A stretch of DNA of 61,232 nt from CAVSEK01 sp963726975 (GTDB lineage Bacteria; Actinomycetota; Actinomycetes; Mycobacteriales; SCTD01). The stretch covers positions 1 through 61,232 of the forward strand of contig CAVSEK010000005.1 in NCBI GenBank assembly GCA_963726975.1, written 5' to 3'. Every line of letters starts with the position of its first letter. Position 1 is the first letter of the stretch. Under the pieces are notes generated by a model. That model was not told the DNA's origin. It did not search any database and saw nothing but the letters and a program-made list of their open reading frames with translations. This document shows, in pieces, positions 40,960 through 49,637 of this stretch. Position numbers and translations under genes: made by a program.

Positions 40960-41328
40960 TCAGGCCTCCCGCACGGTCCGCAGGACGCAGAACTCGTTGC
41001 CCTCCGGGTCGGCGAGCACGACCCACGACGCGTCGGGCCCCTGCCCGACGTCGGCCCGGCGCGCGCCGAGCCCCTCGAGCCGGGCCACCTCCTCGTCCTG
41101 CGTGCAGCCCCGCGGCGACAGGTCGAGGTGCATCCGGTCCTTGACGGTCTTGGGCTCCGGGACCTGCAGCAGCAGCAGGACGAGCCCGGGCCGCAGCGGC
41201 AGCTCGGCCCAGTCCTCGCCCTCCTCGGTGCTGCGCGTCGCGGGCACCCCGAGCGCCGCGGACCAGAAGGCCGCCTGGGCGTCGACGTCCTTAACGTCGA
41301 GGCAGACCTCCGACACGACCGCGGCCAC
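40960..41328 (-). CDS. VOC/glyoxalase-like protein
   Basis: 122 residues with the two beta-alpha-beta-beta-beta modules of the vicinal-oxygen-chelate fold: VSEVCLDVKDVDAQAAFWSAALG, and at the end ASWVVLADPEGNEFCVLR, typical of glyoxalase_6-type proteins (the DPEGNEFC end). Candidate metal residues are His in MHLDL and Glu in GNEF. Many members bind small molecules or confer resistance; nothing here fixes the substrate. Stands alone, divergent from the Tat-exported gene. Confidence 0.85.
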   Translation of the reverse strand: MAAVVSEVCLDVKDVDAQAAFWSAALGVPATRSTEEGEDWAELPLRPGLVLLLLQVPEPKTVKDRMHLDLSPRGCTQDEEVARLEGLGARRADVGQGPDASWVVLADPEGNEFCVLRTVREA

Positions 41329-41405
41329 GGCGGCCAGTGTGCCCGCTCGGGCGTGGTCCGCCCAGCCCCTGGACCGCGGGACCGCGCCCTGTCAGGCTGC
41401 TGGTC

Positions 41406-43292
41406 GTGCCCGCCCCTGGACCGCGCAGGCCGCTGCTGTCGCGCCGCCGGCTCCTGCAGGCGGCAGGGGCCGCGGCGGCCGGCACCGCGCTGGGCCGACC
41501 GCTCCCGGTGCGGTCTGCTGCGGCCGCGGCGCCGGAGGCTCCCCTCGGGGGCCGGGTCGCCGTGCGCCACGCCATGCACGTGCACAGCAGCTTCAGCGAG
41601 GGCTTCGCCAGTCTGCAGGCCCAGCTCAGCGAGGCAGCGGCGAACGGCATCGACGTGCTGTGGACCACCGACCACGACACGACCATGAGCGCGGCGCGCG
41701 CGCCCGACGCGTTCCACTTCTCGGGCACGCCCGAGCAGGTCCTGGGCCTGCCGTACCAGTTCCGCACCTCCCGCAGCGGCGCCCTGTCGGAGTCGTCGGC
41801 CGGTCTGGTGCGCACCCCGCCGCCCGCCGACCTGTCGCCGGGCGCCGGCGCGCTGCGGGTCAGCGCCCGCAGCGCCGGCTCCGCGGTCGCGACCTGCCGC
41901 TCGACGCTGGACGCCTCGCGGGCGGGGTACGCGCACCGCGCCAACCTGGCCGGGCAGACGCTCGCGGTGCAGGTCTGCCCGCTCGAGGTCGGCCCGGACG
42001 CCTGGGGCGAGCTGCGCCTGGTGCTGGCGACCCGGCCGGCCGGGAACGGGCGCCCGTCGGGACGCACCTCGATCACCTACCGCTTCGGCAGCCTGCCCGC
42101 CGCCCGTACGGCGAAGGGCCTCACCGGCGTGGTGCAGGTGCCCCTGCGCACGGGCGACTGGTCCGAGGTGCTGCTCGACCCGGTCGCGGACGCCGCGGCG
42201 CTGTGGCCCGACCTGGTGCCCTCGGACGGCACCTCCGCCGACCTCTCGCTCGGCGCCACGAGCCGGCGCCGCGCGCCGGCGACGGTGCTGTTCGGCTGGT
42301 TGCGGCTGCAGCGCAGCCGCACCAGCGGCGACGAGCCGCTGCAGGCCCAGCGCGAGCTCATCGCGGCGTACGAGGGTCGGTGGCCGGGGCTCCTCGTGCG
42401 GCAGGGCCTGGAGATCACCACGCCGGGCGGCCACGTCAACGCCTTCAGCGAGGTGCTGCACCTGCTCGACCCGCACGCCCCGCCGGCGGACGACCCCGTG
42501 GCGCACGCCGCGGCCGCCGTGCACGCCGACGGCGGCGTCGCCGCGCTCAACCACCCGCTCGGCGCCGGGACCGGCGGCCCCGCCTCGCGGGCCGCCCAGG
42601 ACGCCCGGCGGCGGCAGGTCGCCGGCGCGCTGCTCGCGCGCGCCGTCGGCGGCGTCGACGTCGTGGAGGCCGGCTACCGCTGCCGGCAGGGCGGCGACCT
42701 CGAGACCCACCTGGCCCTCGTCGACACGCTCTGGCGGGCCGGCCGGTGGGTCACCGCGAGCGGCGCGAACGACAACCACTACGGGCGCCCCGGGTCGTGG
42801 GCCTCCGACGTCAACCGCTTCACGACCACCCTCTGGCAGCGCGGTGGCGAGCTCGCCGACGCGCTCGCGGCGCTGCGGGAGGGGCAGGCGTACGTCGGGG
42901 AGCTCGGCGGCTTCGCAGGCGCCCTCGACCTGTCCGCGGACGGGACCCCGATGGGCGGCGTGGCGGTCCGGCCGGGCGTCCCCGTGGCGTCGCTGGACAT
43001 CACGGCCACGGACCTGCCGGCGGGCAGCACGGTCGAGGTCGTGCAGGGCCCGGTCGACCTCGTCGACGCCGTCGAGCCGGGCACGTCGGTGGTCGCGTCG
43101 CTGCCGGCGTCCTCGTTCGCCGGCGGGACGTCCGGCGTGCTGCTCGACACCACGACGTCGTGCTTCGCACGGGTCGCCGTGGTCACCGCCGAGGGCCGGC
43201 GGGTGGCCTTCAGCAACCCGGTCTTCCTGCTGCAGGACGAGCCGCCGGCCGACCGCGCCGTGCCGCAGGCGCGGCGGGCCGCCCCGCTCTAG
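41406..43292 (+). CDS. Tat-exported CehA/McbA-like (PHP) metallohydrolase
   Basis: 628 residues from GTG 41406. The N-terminus has a twin-arginine signal (SRRRLLQAAGAAAAGTALG). PHP-type metal motifs are visible: MHVHSSFSEG, WTTDHDTTMS, ALNHPLG and GANDNHYG, the pattern of CehA/McbA-family phosphoesterase-like proteins. Between the first and later motifs is a roughly 200-residue insert with a beta-rich look (LRVSARSAGSAVATCRSTL). A C-terminal beta domain (VASLDITATDLPAGSTVEVVQG) may bind a ligand. The stop TAG at 43290-43292 overlaps the stop of the convergent gene in a CTAG. Substrate unknown. The in-frame ORF upstream of 41406 lacks a signal-like start. Confidence 0.8.
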   Translation: MPAPGPRRPLLSRRRLLQAAGAAAAGTALGRPLPVRSAAAAAPEAPLGGRVAVRHAMHVHSSFSEGFASLQAQLSEAAANGIDVLWTTDHDTTMSAARAPDAFHFSGTPEQVLGLPYQFRTSRSGALSESSAGLVRTPPPADLSPGAGALRVSARSAGSAVATCRSTLDASRAGYAHRANLAGQTLAVQVCPLEVGPDAWGELRLVLATRPAGNGRPSGRTSITYRFGSLPAARTAKGLTGVVQVPLRTGDWSEVLLDPVADAAALWPDLVPSDGTSADLSLGATSRRRAPATVLFGWLRLQRSRTSGDEPLQAQRELIAAYEGRWPGLLVRQGLEITTPGGHVNAFSEVLHLLDPHAPPADDPVAHAAAAVHADGGVAALNHPLGAGTGGPASRAAQDARRRQVAGALLARAVGGVDVVEAGYRCRQGGDLETHLALVDTLWRAGRWVTASGANDNHYGRPGSWASDVNRFTTTLWQRGGELADALAALREGQAYVGELGGFAGALDLSADGTPMGGVAVRPGVPVASLDITATDLPAGSTVEVVQGPVDLVDAVEPGTSVVASLPASSFAGGTSGVLLDTTTSCFARVAVVTAEGRRVAFSNPVFLLQDEPPADRAVPQARRAAPL

Positions 43293-44575
43293 GGGGTGCT
43301 GCTCCCGGGGGTGCTGCTCCGGGGTGCTGTGCCAGGAGGTGCTGCCCAGGAGGTGCTGCCCCAGGAGGTGCTGCGCAGCGCGTCGGCGAGGGCGGGCGCG
43401 AGGTCACCGTGCGGCTCCACCCGTACGGCCTCCAGCCCCTGCCAGCGAGCCGCGCCGCCGAGGGCGGTGGCCAGGGCGCGGGCCACGTCCGGCGGGTCGG
43501 CGCCGGGCTCGACCCAGGCCGCCTGCACCCGCAGCACCCCCGCGGCCCGGTCGCTCTTGAGGTCGACCCGCGCGGCGAGGGACTCCTCGTGCAGGAACGG
43601 CAGGACGTAGTAGCCGTGCACCCGACGGTGCGCGGGGACGTAGATCTCGATGCGGTAGTCGAAGCCGAAGAGCCGTCGCGTGCGGTCGCGCTCCCACACG
43701 AGCGGGTCGAAGGGCGACAGCAGCGCGCTGCCGCGCACCCGGCGGGGCTGCCGCGCGCCCGGGTGCAGGTAGGCGGGGGCGCGCCAGCCCTCGACCTGCA
43801 CGGGCAGCAGCGCGCCCTCCTCGACGAGGCTGCGCACGGCGGCGGCCGCCTCGTCGCGGCGCAGGCGGAAGTAGTCGCGCAGGTCGCGCTCGGTCGCCAC
43901 GCCGTGCGCGCGGGCGGCGAGCAGCACGAGGGCGCGCTGCGCCTCGGCGCGGTCCGGCGTGGGCAGCGCGAGGACGGCTGCGGGCAGGACGCGTTCGGTG
44001 AGGTCGTAGACCCGCTCGAAGGAGCGGCGCGTCGACGTCGTCAGGCGCCCGGACCAGAACAGGAACTCCAGGGCGAGCTTGACGGAGTCCCAGCCCCACC
44101 AGGAGCCGCTGCGGCGGGGGCCGTCGCGCAGGGCTCCGGCGCCGACCGGCCCCTCCTGCTCCACCCGGCGCAGCACCTCGGCGACGAGCTCCGGGTGGTC
44201 GCGGACGACGCGCAGCGGGCCGCCCCAGCCCTCCTCGAGCGCCTCGGCCCGGGCCATGCGCCAGCGCAGCAGCGGGTGCAGGGCCACCGGCAGCAGCGAG
44301 GCCTCGTGCCCCCAGTACTCGAACAGCTCCCGGCGGCGGTACGCGAGGTCGTGCACCAGCCCGGTGTCGTACGGCCCCAGCCGGCTGAACGCCGGCACGT
44401 GGTGCGCGCGCTCGAAGACGTTGACCGAGTCGATCTGCAGCAGCTGCGTGCGGGACAGGACCCGGCGCAGGTGGCGACGGGTCACCGGCCCGGTCGGCGT
44501 CGGGTCGGCGAAGCCCTGCGCCGCCAGCGCCACCCGGCGGGCCGCCGCGACCGACAGCCGCTCGGCGGCGCTCAG
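43289..44575 (-). CDS. AlkX/YcaQ-like winged-helix DNA glycosylase
   Basis: HTH_42-family (PF06224) protein, about 428 residues; characterised relatives remove alkylated bases and unhook interstrand crosslinks. The QxD catalytic signature is present as Q47-I48-D49 in SRTQLLQIDSVNVFERAHH, which points to the AlkX/YcaQ branch (the AlkZ branch has QxQ). Winged-helix modules follow (LVLLAARAHGVATERDLRDYFRLRRDEAAAAV) and a beta domain SALLSPFDPLVWERDRTRRLFGFDYRIEIYVP. No ATG, GTG or TTG lies in frame before this region; a CTG at 44575 overlaps the upstream GNAT stop as CTGA and is the likely start. The C-terminal about 30 residues are encoded by degenerate tandem repeats. Confidence 0.85.
   Translation of the reverse strand: MSAAERLSVAAARRVALAAQGFADPTPTGPVTRRHLRRVLSRTQLLQIDSVNVFERAHHVPAFSRLGPYDTGLVHDLAYRRRELFEYWGHEASLLPVALHPLLRWRMARAEALEEGWGGPLRVVRDHPELVAEVLRRVEQEGPVGAGALRDGPRRSGSWWGWDSVKLALEFLFWSGRLTTSTRRSFERVYDLTERVLPAAVLALPTPDRAEAQRALVLLAARAHGVATERDLRDYFRLRRDEAAAAVRSLVEEGALLPVQVEGWRAPAYLHPGARQPRRVRGSALLSPFDPLVWERDRTRRLFGFDYRIEIYVPAHRRVHGYYVLPFLHEESLAARVDLKSDRAAGVLRVQAAWVEPGADPPDVARALATALGGAARWQGLEAVRVEPHGDLAPALADALRSTSWGSTSWAAPPGTAPRSSTPGSSTP
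43293..43378. repeat. Degenerate 13-15 bp tandem repeats at the 3' end of the glycosylase gene
   Basis: About six imperfect copies around the core GGTGCTG (GGGGGTGCTGCTCCC, then GGAGGTGCTGCCC-like units). On the minus strand they encode a Ser/Thr/Pro-rich tail (STSWGSTSW..APPGTAPRSSTPGSSTP) outside the conserved fold. Copy number could vary between strains. Confidence 0.8.
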
Positions 44576-45585
44576 CGGTCCTCGCCGAGGCGCAGCTCCC
44601 ACTGCCCGAGCGCGCCGGCCGTCCGGAAGCCGAGCGCCTCGTTGACCGCGATCATGTGGGCGTTGCTCGCGGCGTTCCAGGTCGTGAGCAGCCGCGCCTG
44701 CGGGAAGGCCGTGGCCAGCTCGCGCAGCACGACGACCTTGACGAGCGTGCCCAGCCGGTGCCCGCGGTGCTCCGGGAGGACGAGGGTCGACCACTGGTAG
44801 GCCCGCTGGGGGGCGTCCAGGGACACGCCGACGTCGGTGAAGGCGACCAGCCGGCCGTCGGCCTCCGCCGCAGCCGTGAACCAGGTGCGGCGCTGCCGGA
44901 GCATGACGCCCTCGTACGCCGCGAGCCGCGGCGCGTCCCAGTCCTCCTCCTCGTAGGGCAGGTCGCCGAGCGGCACCTCGGTCGACATCCGCCGCTGCAG
45001 GAGCGCCCGCTCCTCGAGCCGCTCGGGCGGCGTCGGACCGCGCCAGGTGAGGGTGCGGTAGCCCGCTGCGGCGGCGCGGCCGTCCCGCTCGAGGCGGTCG
45101 AGCAGGTCCGGGTCCGGCGGCAGGTCGAGGTCGCGGCGCACCTCCTGCAGCCCGCAGACGGCGCCCACCGCCGCGGCGAAGGCCGGGCCCGGGGCCCCCG
45201 GCGCGGGCTCGTCGACCTCCGCCACCAGCGAGGTGCGCCCGGCCGCGCGCAGCCGCTGCTCGACGGCCCTCAGCAGGCGGGTGCCGGTCCCCCGCCGGCG
45301 GCGGTCGGGGGCGACGTGCAGCAGGACCTGGCCGAGGGAGCGGTTCTCGCGCAGCGGCAGGGCCAGCCGGGCGACCCCCGCCAGCGCGCCGTGGTCGTCG
45401 CGGGCGGCGAGCAGGACGCCCGTGCGGTCGCCGCCCGGCGTGACGAGGCTGCGGGAGATCTCCCGCTGCTCCAGGGACGACCAGTGCGGCTCGCCGGGCC
45501 GCTCGTCCTCGAGCGAGGCGTCGAGGACGGCGTACCAGGCGGCCCAGGCGGTGTCGTCGCGCGGGTCGACCTCCTCGACCCGCAC
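44572..45585 (-). CDS. Tandem GNAT-domain acetyltransferase
   Basis: 337 residues with two GNAT folds. The first half carries a good acetyl-CoA loop (VLLHVAPDRRRRGTGTRLLRAVEQRLRAAG). The second half carries QWSTLVLPEHRGHRLGTLVKVVVLRELATAFPQAR and the final NAHMIAVNEALGFR motif. This two-domain layout is common in actinobacteria and recalls MshD, but MshD-specific sequence is not evident, so I leave the substrate open. It starts 4 bp before the aldehyde dehydrogenase stop, and its stop overlaps the glycosylase start (CTGA). Confidence 0.85.
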   Translation of the reverse strand: MRVEEVDPRDDTAWAAWYAVLDASLEDERPGEPHWSSLEQREISRSLVTPGGDRTGVLLAARDDHGALAGVARLALPLRENRSLGQVLLHVAPDRRRRGTGTRLLRAVEQRLRAAGRTSLVAEVDEPAPGAPGPAFAAAVGAVCGLQEVRRDLDLPPDPDLLDRLERDGRAAAAGYRTLTWRGPTPPERLEERALLQRRMSTEVPLGDLPYEEEDWDAPRLAAYEGVMLRQRRTWFTAAAEADGRLVAFTDVGVSLDAPQRAYQWSTLVLPEHRGHRLGTLVKVVVLRELATAFPQARLLTTWNAASNAHMIAVNEALGFRTAGALGQWELRLGEDR

Positions 45586-45588
45586 CGG

Positions 45589-46998
45589 CTACTCCGCCCG
45601 CGAGGTGGAGGTGTCCGGGCCGCCCTGGCCGATCCACACGGTCTTGATGTTGCAGAACTCGCGCATGCCGTGCGCGGCGAGCTCGCGGCCGTGGCCCGAC
45701 GCCTTGACGCCGCCGAACGGCAGGGCCGGGAAGGACGCGGTCATGCCGTTGATGAACGTCTGGCCGGCCGCGAGGTCCCGGACGAGGACCTCCTGCTCCT
45801 GCGGGTCGCTCGTCCAGGCGTTGGAGCCCAGCCCGAAGCGGGTGGCGTTGGCCAGCCGGACGGCCTCGTCGAGGTCGGCGACGCGGTGCAGCTGCGCGAC
45901 CGGGCCGAAGACCTCCTCGGCGAACATGTCCATGTCCTCGGTGATCCCCGCGAGCAGCGTCGGCGGGTACCACCAGCCGGGCTGGTCGAGGCGCTCGCCC
46001 CCGACGACGACCGTGGCGCCCTTGTCGACGGCGTCCCGGACGAGCTCCTCGACGTCCTCGCGCCCCTGCTCGGTCGCCAGCGGGCCGACGTCGGTGCCCT
46101 CGTCCATCGGGTCGCCGACGACCAGCGCCGACATCTCCTTGGCGAACAGCTCGGCGAACTCGTCGTACACGTCGGTGTGCACGATGAACCGCTTGGCGGC
46201 GATGCAGCTCTGGCCGTTGTTCTGGCAGCGGCTGGTCGTCGCGACCTTCGCGGCCTTGGCCAGGTCGGCCGACGGCATCACGACGAACGGGTCGGACCCG
46301 CCGAGCTCGAGCACGACCTTCTTGAGCACCTCGCCGGCGGTCTTGGCGACGGCCCGCCCGGCGCCCTCGCTGCCGGTGAGCGTCGCCGCGGCGACCCGGT
46401 CGTCGCGCAGCACGGCGTCGACGCCGCCGCTGCCGATGAGCAGCGTCTGGAAGACGTCGTCGGGGAAGCCCGCCTCGCGGAAGAGCTCCTCCATGAACAG
46501 CGCCGTCTGCGGGACGTTGCTGGCGTGCTTGAGCAGCCCGACGTTGCCGGCCATGAGCGCGGGCGCGGCGAAGCGCATCGCCTGCCACAGCGGGAAGTTC
46601 CACGGCATGACCGCCAGGACGACGCCGATCGGCAGGTAGCGCGCGTACGCCTCGACGGCGCCGACGGAGGCCGGGTCGACGGGCTCGTCGGCGAGGAACT
46701 GCGGCCCCTGGTCGGCGTAGAAGCGCAGGCCCGCCGAGCACTTGCCGATCTCGGCGAGGCTCGCCTTCTTCGTCTTGCCCATCTCGGTCGTCATCATCTC
46801 GGCGACCTCGTCGGCCCGGCCGTCGAGGACGTCCGCGGCGGCCCGCAGCCAGCCGACCCGCTCCTCGAGCGTCGTGAGCCGGTAGCGCTCGGCGGCCGCG
46901 GCCGCCCGCGCGAGCTTGTCCTCGAGCTGCTCGGGGGTCAGCTCGTCGAAGGTCTGGAGCACCTCACCGGTGCGGGGGTCGGTCGTCGCGATCGCCAT
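45589..46998 (-). CDS. NAD(P)-dependent succinate-semialdehyde dehydrogenase-like
   Basis: Aldehyde dehydrogenase, 469 residues from ATG 46998 (an upstream GTG at 47007 is possible). Substrate-class signatures: MPWNFPLWQAMRFAAPALMAGN (cofactor), LTGSEGAGRAVA, general-base Glu in VVLELGGSDPFVV and catalytic Cys in NNGQSCIAAKRF. The ELGGSDPFVV wording is typical of the YneI/Sad-type succinate-semialdehyde dehydrogenases of GABA catabolism. No GABA transaminase is nearby. The short C-terminus after FCNIKTVWIG is normal for the group. Confidence 0.9.
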   Translation of the reverse strand: MAIATTDPRTGEVLQTFDELTPEQLEDKLARAAAAAERYRLTTLEERVGWLRAAADVLDGRADEVAEMMTTEMGKTKKASLAEIGKCSAGLRFYADQGPQFLADEPVDPASVGAVEAYARYLPIGVVLAVMPWNFPLWQAMRFAAPALMAGNVGLLKHASNVPQTALFMEELFREAGFPDDVFQTLLIGSGGVDAVLRDDRVAAATLTGSEGAGRAVAKTAGEVLKKVVLELGGSDPFVVMPSADLAKAAKVATTSRCQNNGQSCIAAKRFIVHTDVYDEFAELFAKEMSALVVGDPMDEGTDVGPLATEQGREDVEELVRDAVDKGATVVVGGERLDQPGWWYPPTLLAGITEDMDMFAEEVFGPVAQLHRVADLDEAVRLANATRFGLGSNAWTSDPQEQEVLVRDLAAGQTFINGMTASFPALPFGGVKASGHGRELAAHGMREFCNIKTVWIGQGGPDTSTSRAE

Positions 46999-47060
46999 GT
47001 CGAGCACCTTCCCACCTCTCGCGGGTGCGACGCGCCCGACCCGCTGCGTAGGGTCGGGAC

Positions 47061-47576
47061 GTGGCCGACGTCAGCGTGCGACCGGCCCGCGCCGACGACG
47101 CGGACGACGTCGCGCGGGTCCAGCTCTCGACCTGGCGCACGGCGTACGCCGAGGTGCTGCCGCCGGAGGCGCTCGCGCTGCCCGAGGCCGAGGTCGCCCA
47201 GGCGTGGCGGGCCGCGGTGCAGGCGCCCGCCTCGCCGCGGCACCGGCTGCTCGTCGCCCTCGACGGCGGCGAGGTCGTGGGGCTGCTCGCCTGCGAGCCC
47301 GGGGACGACGGGGACGACGGGGTCGAGGTGACGGCCCTGCTGGTGGAGCCGCGCTGGGGACGTCGTGGGCACGGCTCGCGGCTGCTCGCCGCCGCCGTCG
47401 ACGGGTGGCGCGAGCAGGGCGTGCCCACCGCGCGGGCCTGGGTGTTCGAGGACGACCCGGCGACCCGGTCGTTCCTCGGCGCCGCCGGCTGGGAGCCCGA
47501 CGGCGCCGCTCGCGGGCTCGACACCGGTCGGGCCGTGGCGCGCCAGGTCCGCCTGCACGTGGACGTGACGCCCTGA
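47061..47576 (+). CDS. GNAT-family N-acetyltransferase
   Basis: 171-residue single-domain acetyltransferase from GTG 47061, divergent from the aldehyde dehydrogenase. Key parts: VRPARADDADDVARVQLSTWRTAYAEVLP at the start, VTALLVEPRWGRRGHGSRLLAAAVDGWREQG as the CoA-binding loop, and FEDDPATRSFLGAAGWEPDG as motif B. Its stop overlaps the next gene as CTGA (47573-47576). Substrate unknown. Confidence 0.87.
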   Translation: MADVSVRPARADDADDVARVQLSTWRTAYAEVLPPEALALPEAEVAQAWRAAVQAPASPRHRLLVALDGGEVVGLLACEPGDDGDDGVEVTALLVEPRWGRRGHGSRLLAAAVDGWREQGVPTARAWVFEDDPATRSFLGAAGWEPDGAARGLDTGRAVARQVRLHVDVTP

Positions 47577-48227
47577 GCGCCTCGGGCTTCCCCGAGGAGG
47601 CGCTCGACTTCTACGAGGGCCTCGAGGCCGACAACACCAAGGCCTACTGGACCGACCACCGCGAGGTGTACGAGCGGTGCGTGCGGGCTCCGCTGCAGGC
47701 GCTGCTCGCCGGGCTCGAGCCGGAGTTCGGCCCGGCCAAGGTGTTCCGGCCGTACCGGGACGTGCGCTTCAGCAAGGACAAGACGCCGTACAAGACCGCG
47801 GCAGCGGCCGCGATCGGCGACGACGTGCAGGGCGGGCTCTACCTGCAGCTGTCGGCCGCGGGGCTGATGCTCGCCGGCGGGGCGCACGGGCTGGCCACCG
47901 ACCAGGCCCGGCGGCTGCGCGCGGCGGCCGCGGACGACCTCGCCGGGCCGCGGCTCGTCGCGGTGCTCGACGCGCTGCGCGCGGCCGGGTTCGCCGTCGA
48001 GGGCGAGCGGCTCGCGCGGGTGCCGAAGGAGCTGCCCGCCGACAGCGCCCGCGGCGGACCTGCTGACCCTCAAGACGCTGTTCGCCGTGCGGCAGGAGCC
48101 GCCGCAGGAGTGGCTGCACACCGGCGAGGTCCTCGACCGGGTGGCCTCGGCCTGGCGCGCGCTCGGGCCGCTGAACGCCTGGCTGGCCGAGCACGTCGGC
48201 CCGCCGCGGGTCGTGCGGCAGCGCTGA
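47573..48227 (+). CDS. DUF2461 protein (one frameshift)
   Basis: About 217 residues after correction. N-terminal half, GFPEEALDFYEGLEADNTKAYW and FGPAKVFRPYRDVRFSKDKTPYKTAAAA, is the hallmark of DUF2461 (TIGR02453), a widespread family of unknown function. The frame starts at CTG 47573 overlapping the GNAT stop; no other start codon precedes the conserved region. A surplus base at about 48050-48056, in a G/C-rich run, breaks the frame; the correct continuation reads ADLLTLKTLFAVRQEPPQEW and ends at 48227. Confidence 0.85.
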
Positions 48228-48237
48228 GCCGGGGGCG

Positions 48238-48978
48238 TCAGCGCTGGGGCTGGACCCGCGCCTGCAGCCGCTGCGCGAGCGTGCCGGCCTGCGCGTCGGT
48301 GAGCTGGTGCGTCTGCTCCTCGACGAGCCGCAGCAGCGACGGGTCCTCGCGCACGACCTCCGAGGACTGCAGCAGGACCGTCCCCGCGCCGGTGAAGTCG
48401 TACTGCCGCTCCTCCCCTGAGGCCCGCCCGAACGCGCCCTGCAGCAGGCCGGCGATGCTCTGCGCCATCCAGGCCGCGTCGTGGTGCACCGCCGGGCTCG
48501 GGCAGTCGGCCCAGCCCAGCAGCGCCTCGGGGTCGGTGCGGAACGGCGGCTCGACGAAGATGACCGGTCCGTTCGACGACGCGAGGAACTGCCCGCTGCC
48601 CAGCAGCGTGACGAAGCCGGGCACGATCGACTGCTTGAGCTCCAGCGTCGGGGCGAAGCCCATGAGGTTGGTCGCCCGGACGGTGAGGTTGCCGTCGTCG
48701 AGGTCGTAGGAGTTGACGTCGAAGCCGCGGTCGGCCAGCAGCACCTGGCCGCGGCCCTCCGCGACGACCCAGTCCTGCACGTGGACGGGGCTGGAGAACC
48801 GGGCCGCGAGGAAGGCGTCGACCGAGGCGTACGCGGTGACCGCCTGGAAGCCGACCTCGCCGTAGTACGCGATCATCGCGCCCTTGCTGATGAACCACGG
48901 CCCGTCGAGGTCGACGCAGAAGGCGTACGGGTTGACGTTGTCGTTCTTCGGCAGGCTGCCCGGGCCCAGGACGTCCAC
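48238..48978 (-). CDS. AIM24-family protein, third of three
   Basis: 246 residues of the AIM24 (PF01987, TRAP-like beta-barrel) family: NVNPYAFCVDLDGPWFISKGAMIAYYGEV, VHVQDWVVAEGRGQVLLADRG, and LRATNLMGFAP..LELKQSIVPG. It continues 70-80 residues longer than its two neighbours, ending in a helical Gln-rich tail (LVEEQTHQLTDAQAGTLAQRLQARV). It is the last of three adjacent paralogues (48238, 48987, 49638) spaced by 8 and 3 bp, so they form one operon. Bacterial function unknown; homologues are sometimes linked to tellurite-resistance or stress loci. Confidence 0.85.
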   Translation of the reverse strand: MDVLGPGSLPKNDNVNPYAFCVDLDGPWFISKGAMIAYYGEVGFQAVTAYASVDAFLAARFSSPVHVQDWVVAEGRGQVLLADRGFDVNSYDLDDGNLTVRATNLMGFAPTLELKQSIVPGFVTLLGSGQFLASSNGPVIFVEPPFRTDPEALLGWADCPSPAVHHDAAWMAQSIAGLLQGAFGRASGEERQYDFTGAGTVLLQSSEVVREDPSLLRLVEEQTHQLTDAQAGTLAQRLQARVQPQR

Positions 48979-48986
48979 GACCGCTC

Positions 48987-49634
48987 CTACAGCTTCTTCT
49001 CGGAGGCCTGCACGTGGACCGTGCCGGTGCCGCTGACCTGCAGCTGGAAGGCCTCGCCGCTGCCGCGGCCGACCGCGTCGCGCCAGCCGACCTTGGCCGC
49101 GAGCTCGACGGTGAGCTGGCCCTGCGAGGCGACGTAGGCCTGCGGGTCGACCCCCACGACCTCGCCGGGCCGCACCGGCAGCGAGAACGTCCCGCCGTGG
49201 GACAGCAGCGCGACCGACCCCGCCCCCGAGACCTGGGTGGTGAACAGGCCCGCACCGGTCGCCATGCCGCGCACCGCCGCACGGACGCCGCCTGAGCCGA
49301 TGAGCTGCACCGACGTCTGCAGCCCGGCGTCGTGGGCGAGCAGCCGGTCGGCCTCGACGACGAGCGGCGCCGTCCCGTCGAGCTCGACGACGGTGACGTG
49401 CAGGCTGCGGAAGCCGTACAGCACCTCGCCGGTGCCGGTGCTGACCATCATCGGGGTGGACTCGCCCGCCAACGCGGCGCCCACCGCGCCGCGGACCCCG
49501 CCGCCCGGCCCGTGCACGGGCCGGAAGGCCACCCGGCCGCGGTAGCCGAGCATCGCGCCGCGGCGGGACAGCACCGGCGTGCGGTCGTCGACCCGGGCCT
49601 GGACGACCTTGCTGTTGACCTGCTCGAACGGCAC
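48987..49634 (-). CDS. AIM24-family protein, second of three
   Basis: 215 residues of the AIM24 beta-barrel family: VNSKVVQARVDDRTPVLSRRGAMLGYRGRVAFRP at the start, then STGTGEVLYGFRSLHVTVVELDG and GLFTTQVSGAGSVALLSHGG, closing with VQLQ-like GEAFQLQVSGTGTVHVQASE. A Gly-rich insert (HGPGGGVRGAVGAALAGES) is shared with the first paralogue, suggesting these two are closer to each other than to the third. Function unknown. Confidence 0.85.
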   Translation of the reverse strand: MPFEQVNSKVVQARVDDRTPVLSRRGAMLGYRGRVAFRPVHGPGGGVRGAVGAALAGESTPMMVSTGTGEVLYGFRSLHVTVVELDGTAPLVVEADRLLAHDAGLQTSVQLIGSGGVRAAVRGMATGAGLFTTQVSGAGSVALLSHGGTFSLPVRPGEVVGVDPQAYVASQGQLTVELAAKVGWRDAVGRGSGEAFQLQVSGTGTVHVQASEKKL

Positions 49635-49637
49635 GGC

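Noticed and set aside
43293..43378. Possible CRISPR-like repeat array
   Set aside because: Units are short, contiguous, without spacers, and lie inside a coding end.
44572..45585. MshD (mycothiol synthase) identity for the tandem GNAT protein
   Set aside because: Two GNAT domains and length fit roughly, but MshD-specific stretches are not seen, so only the fold is claimed.
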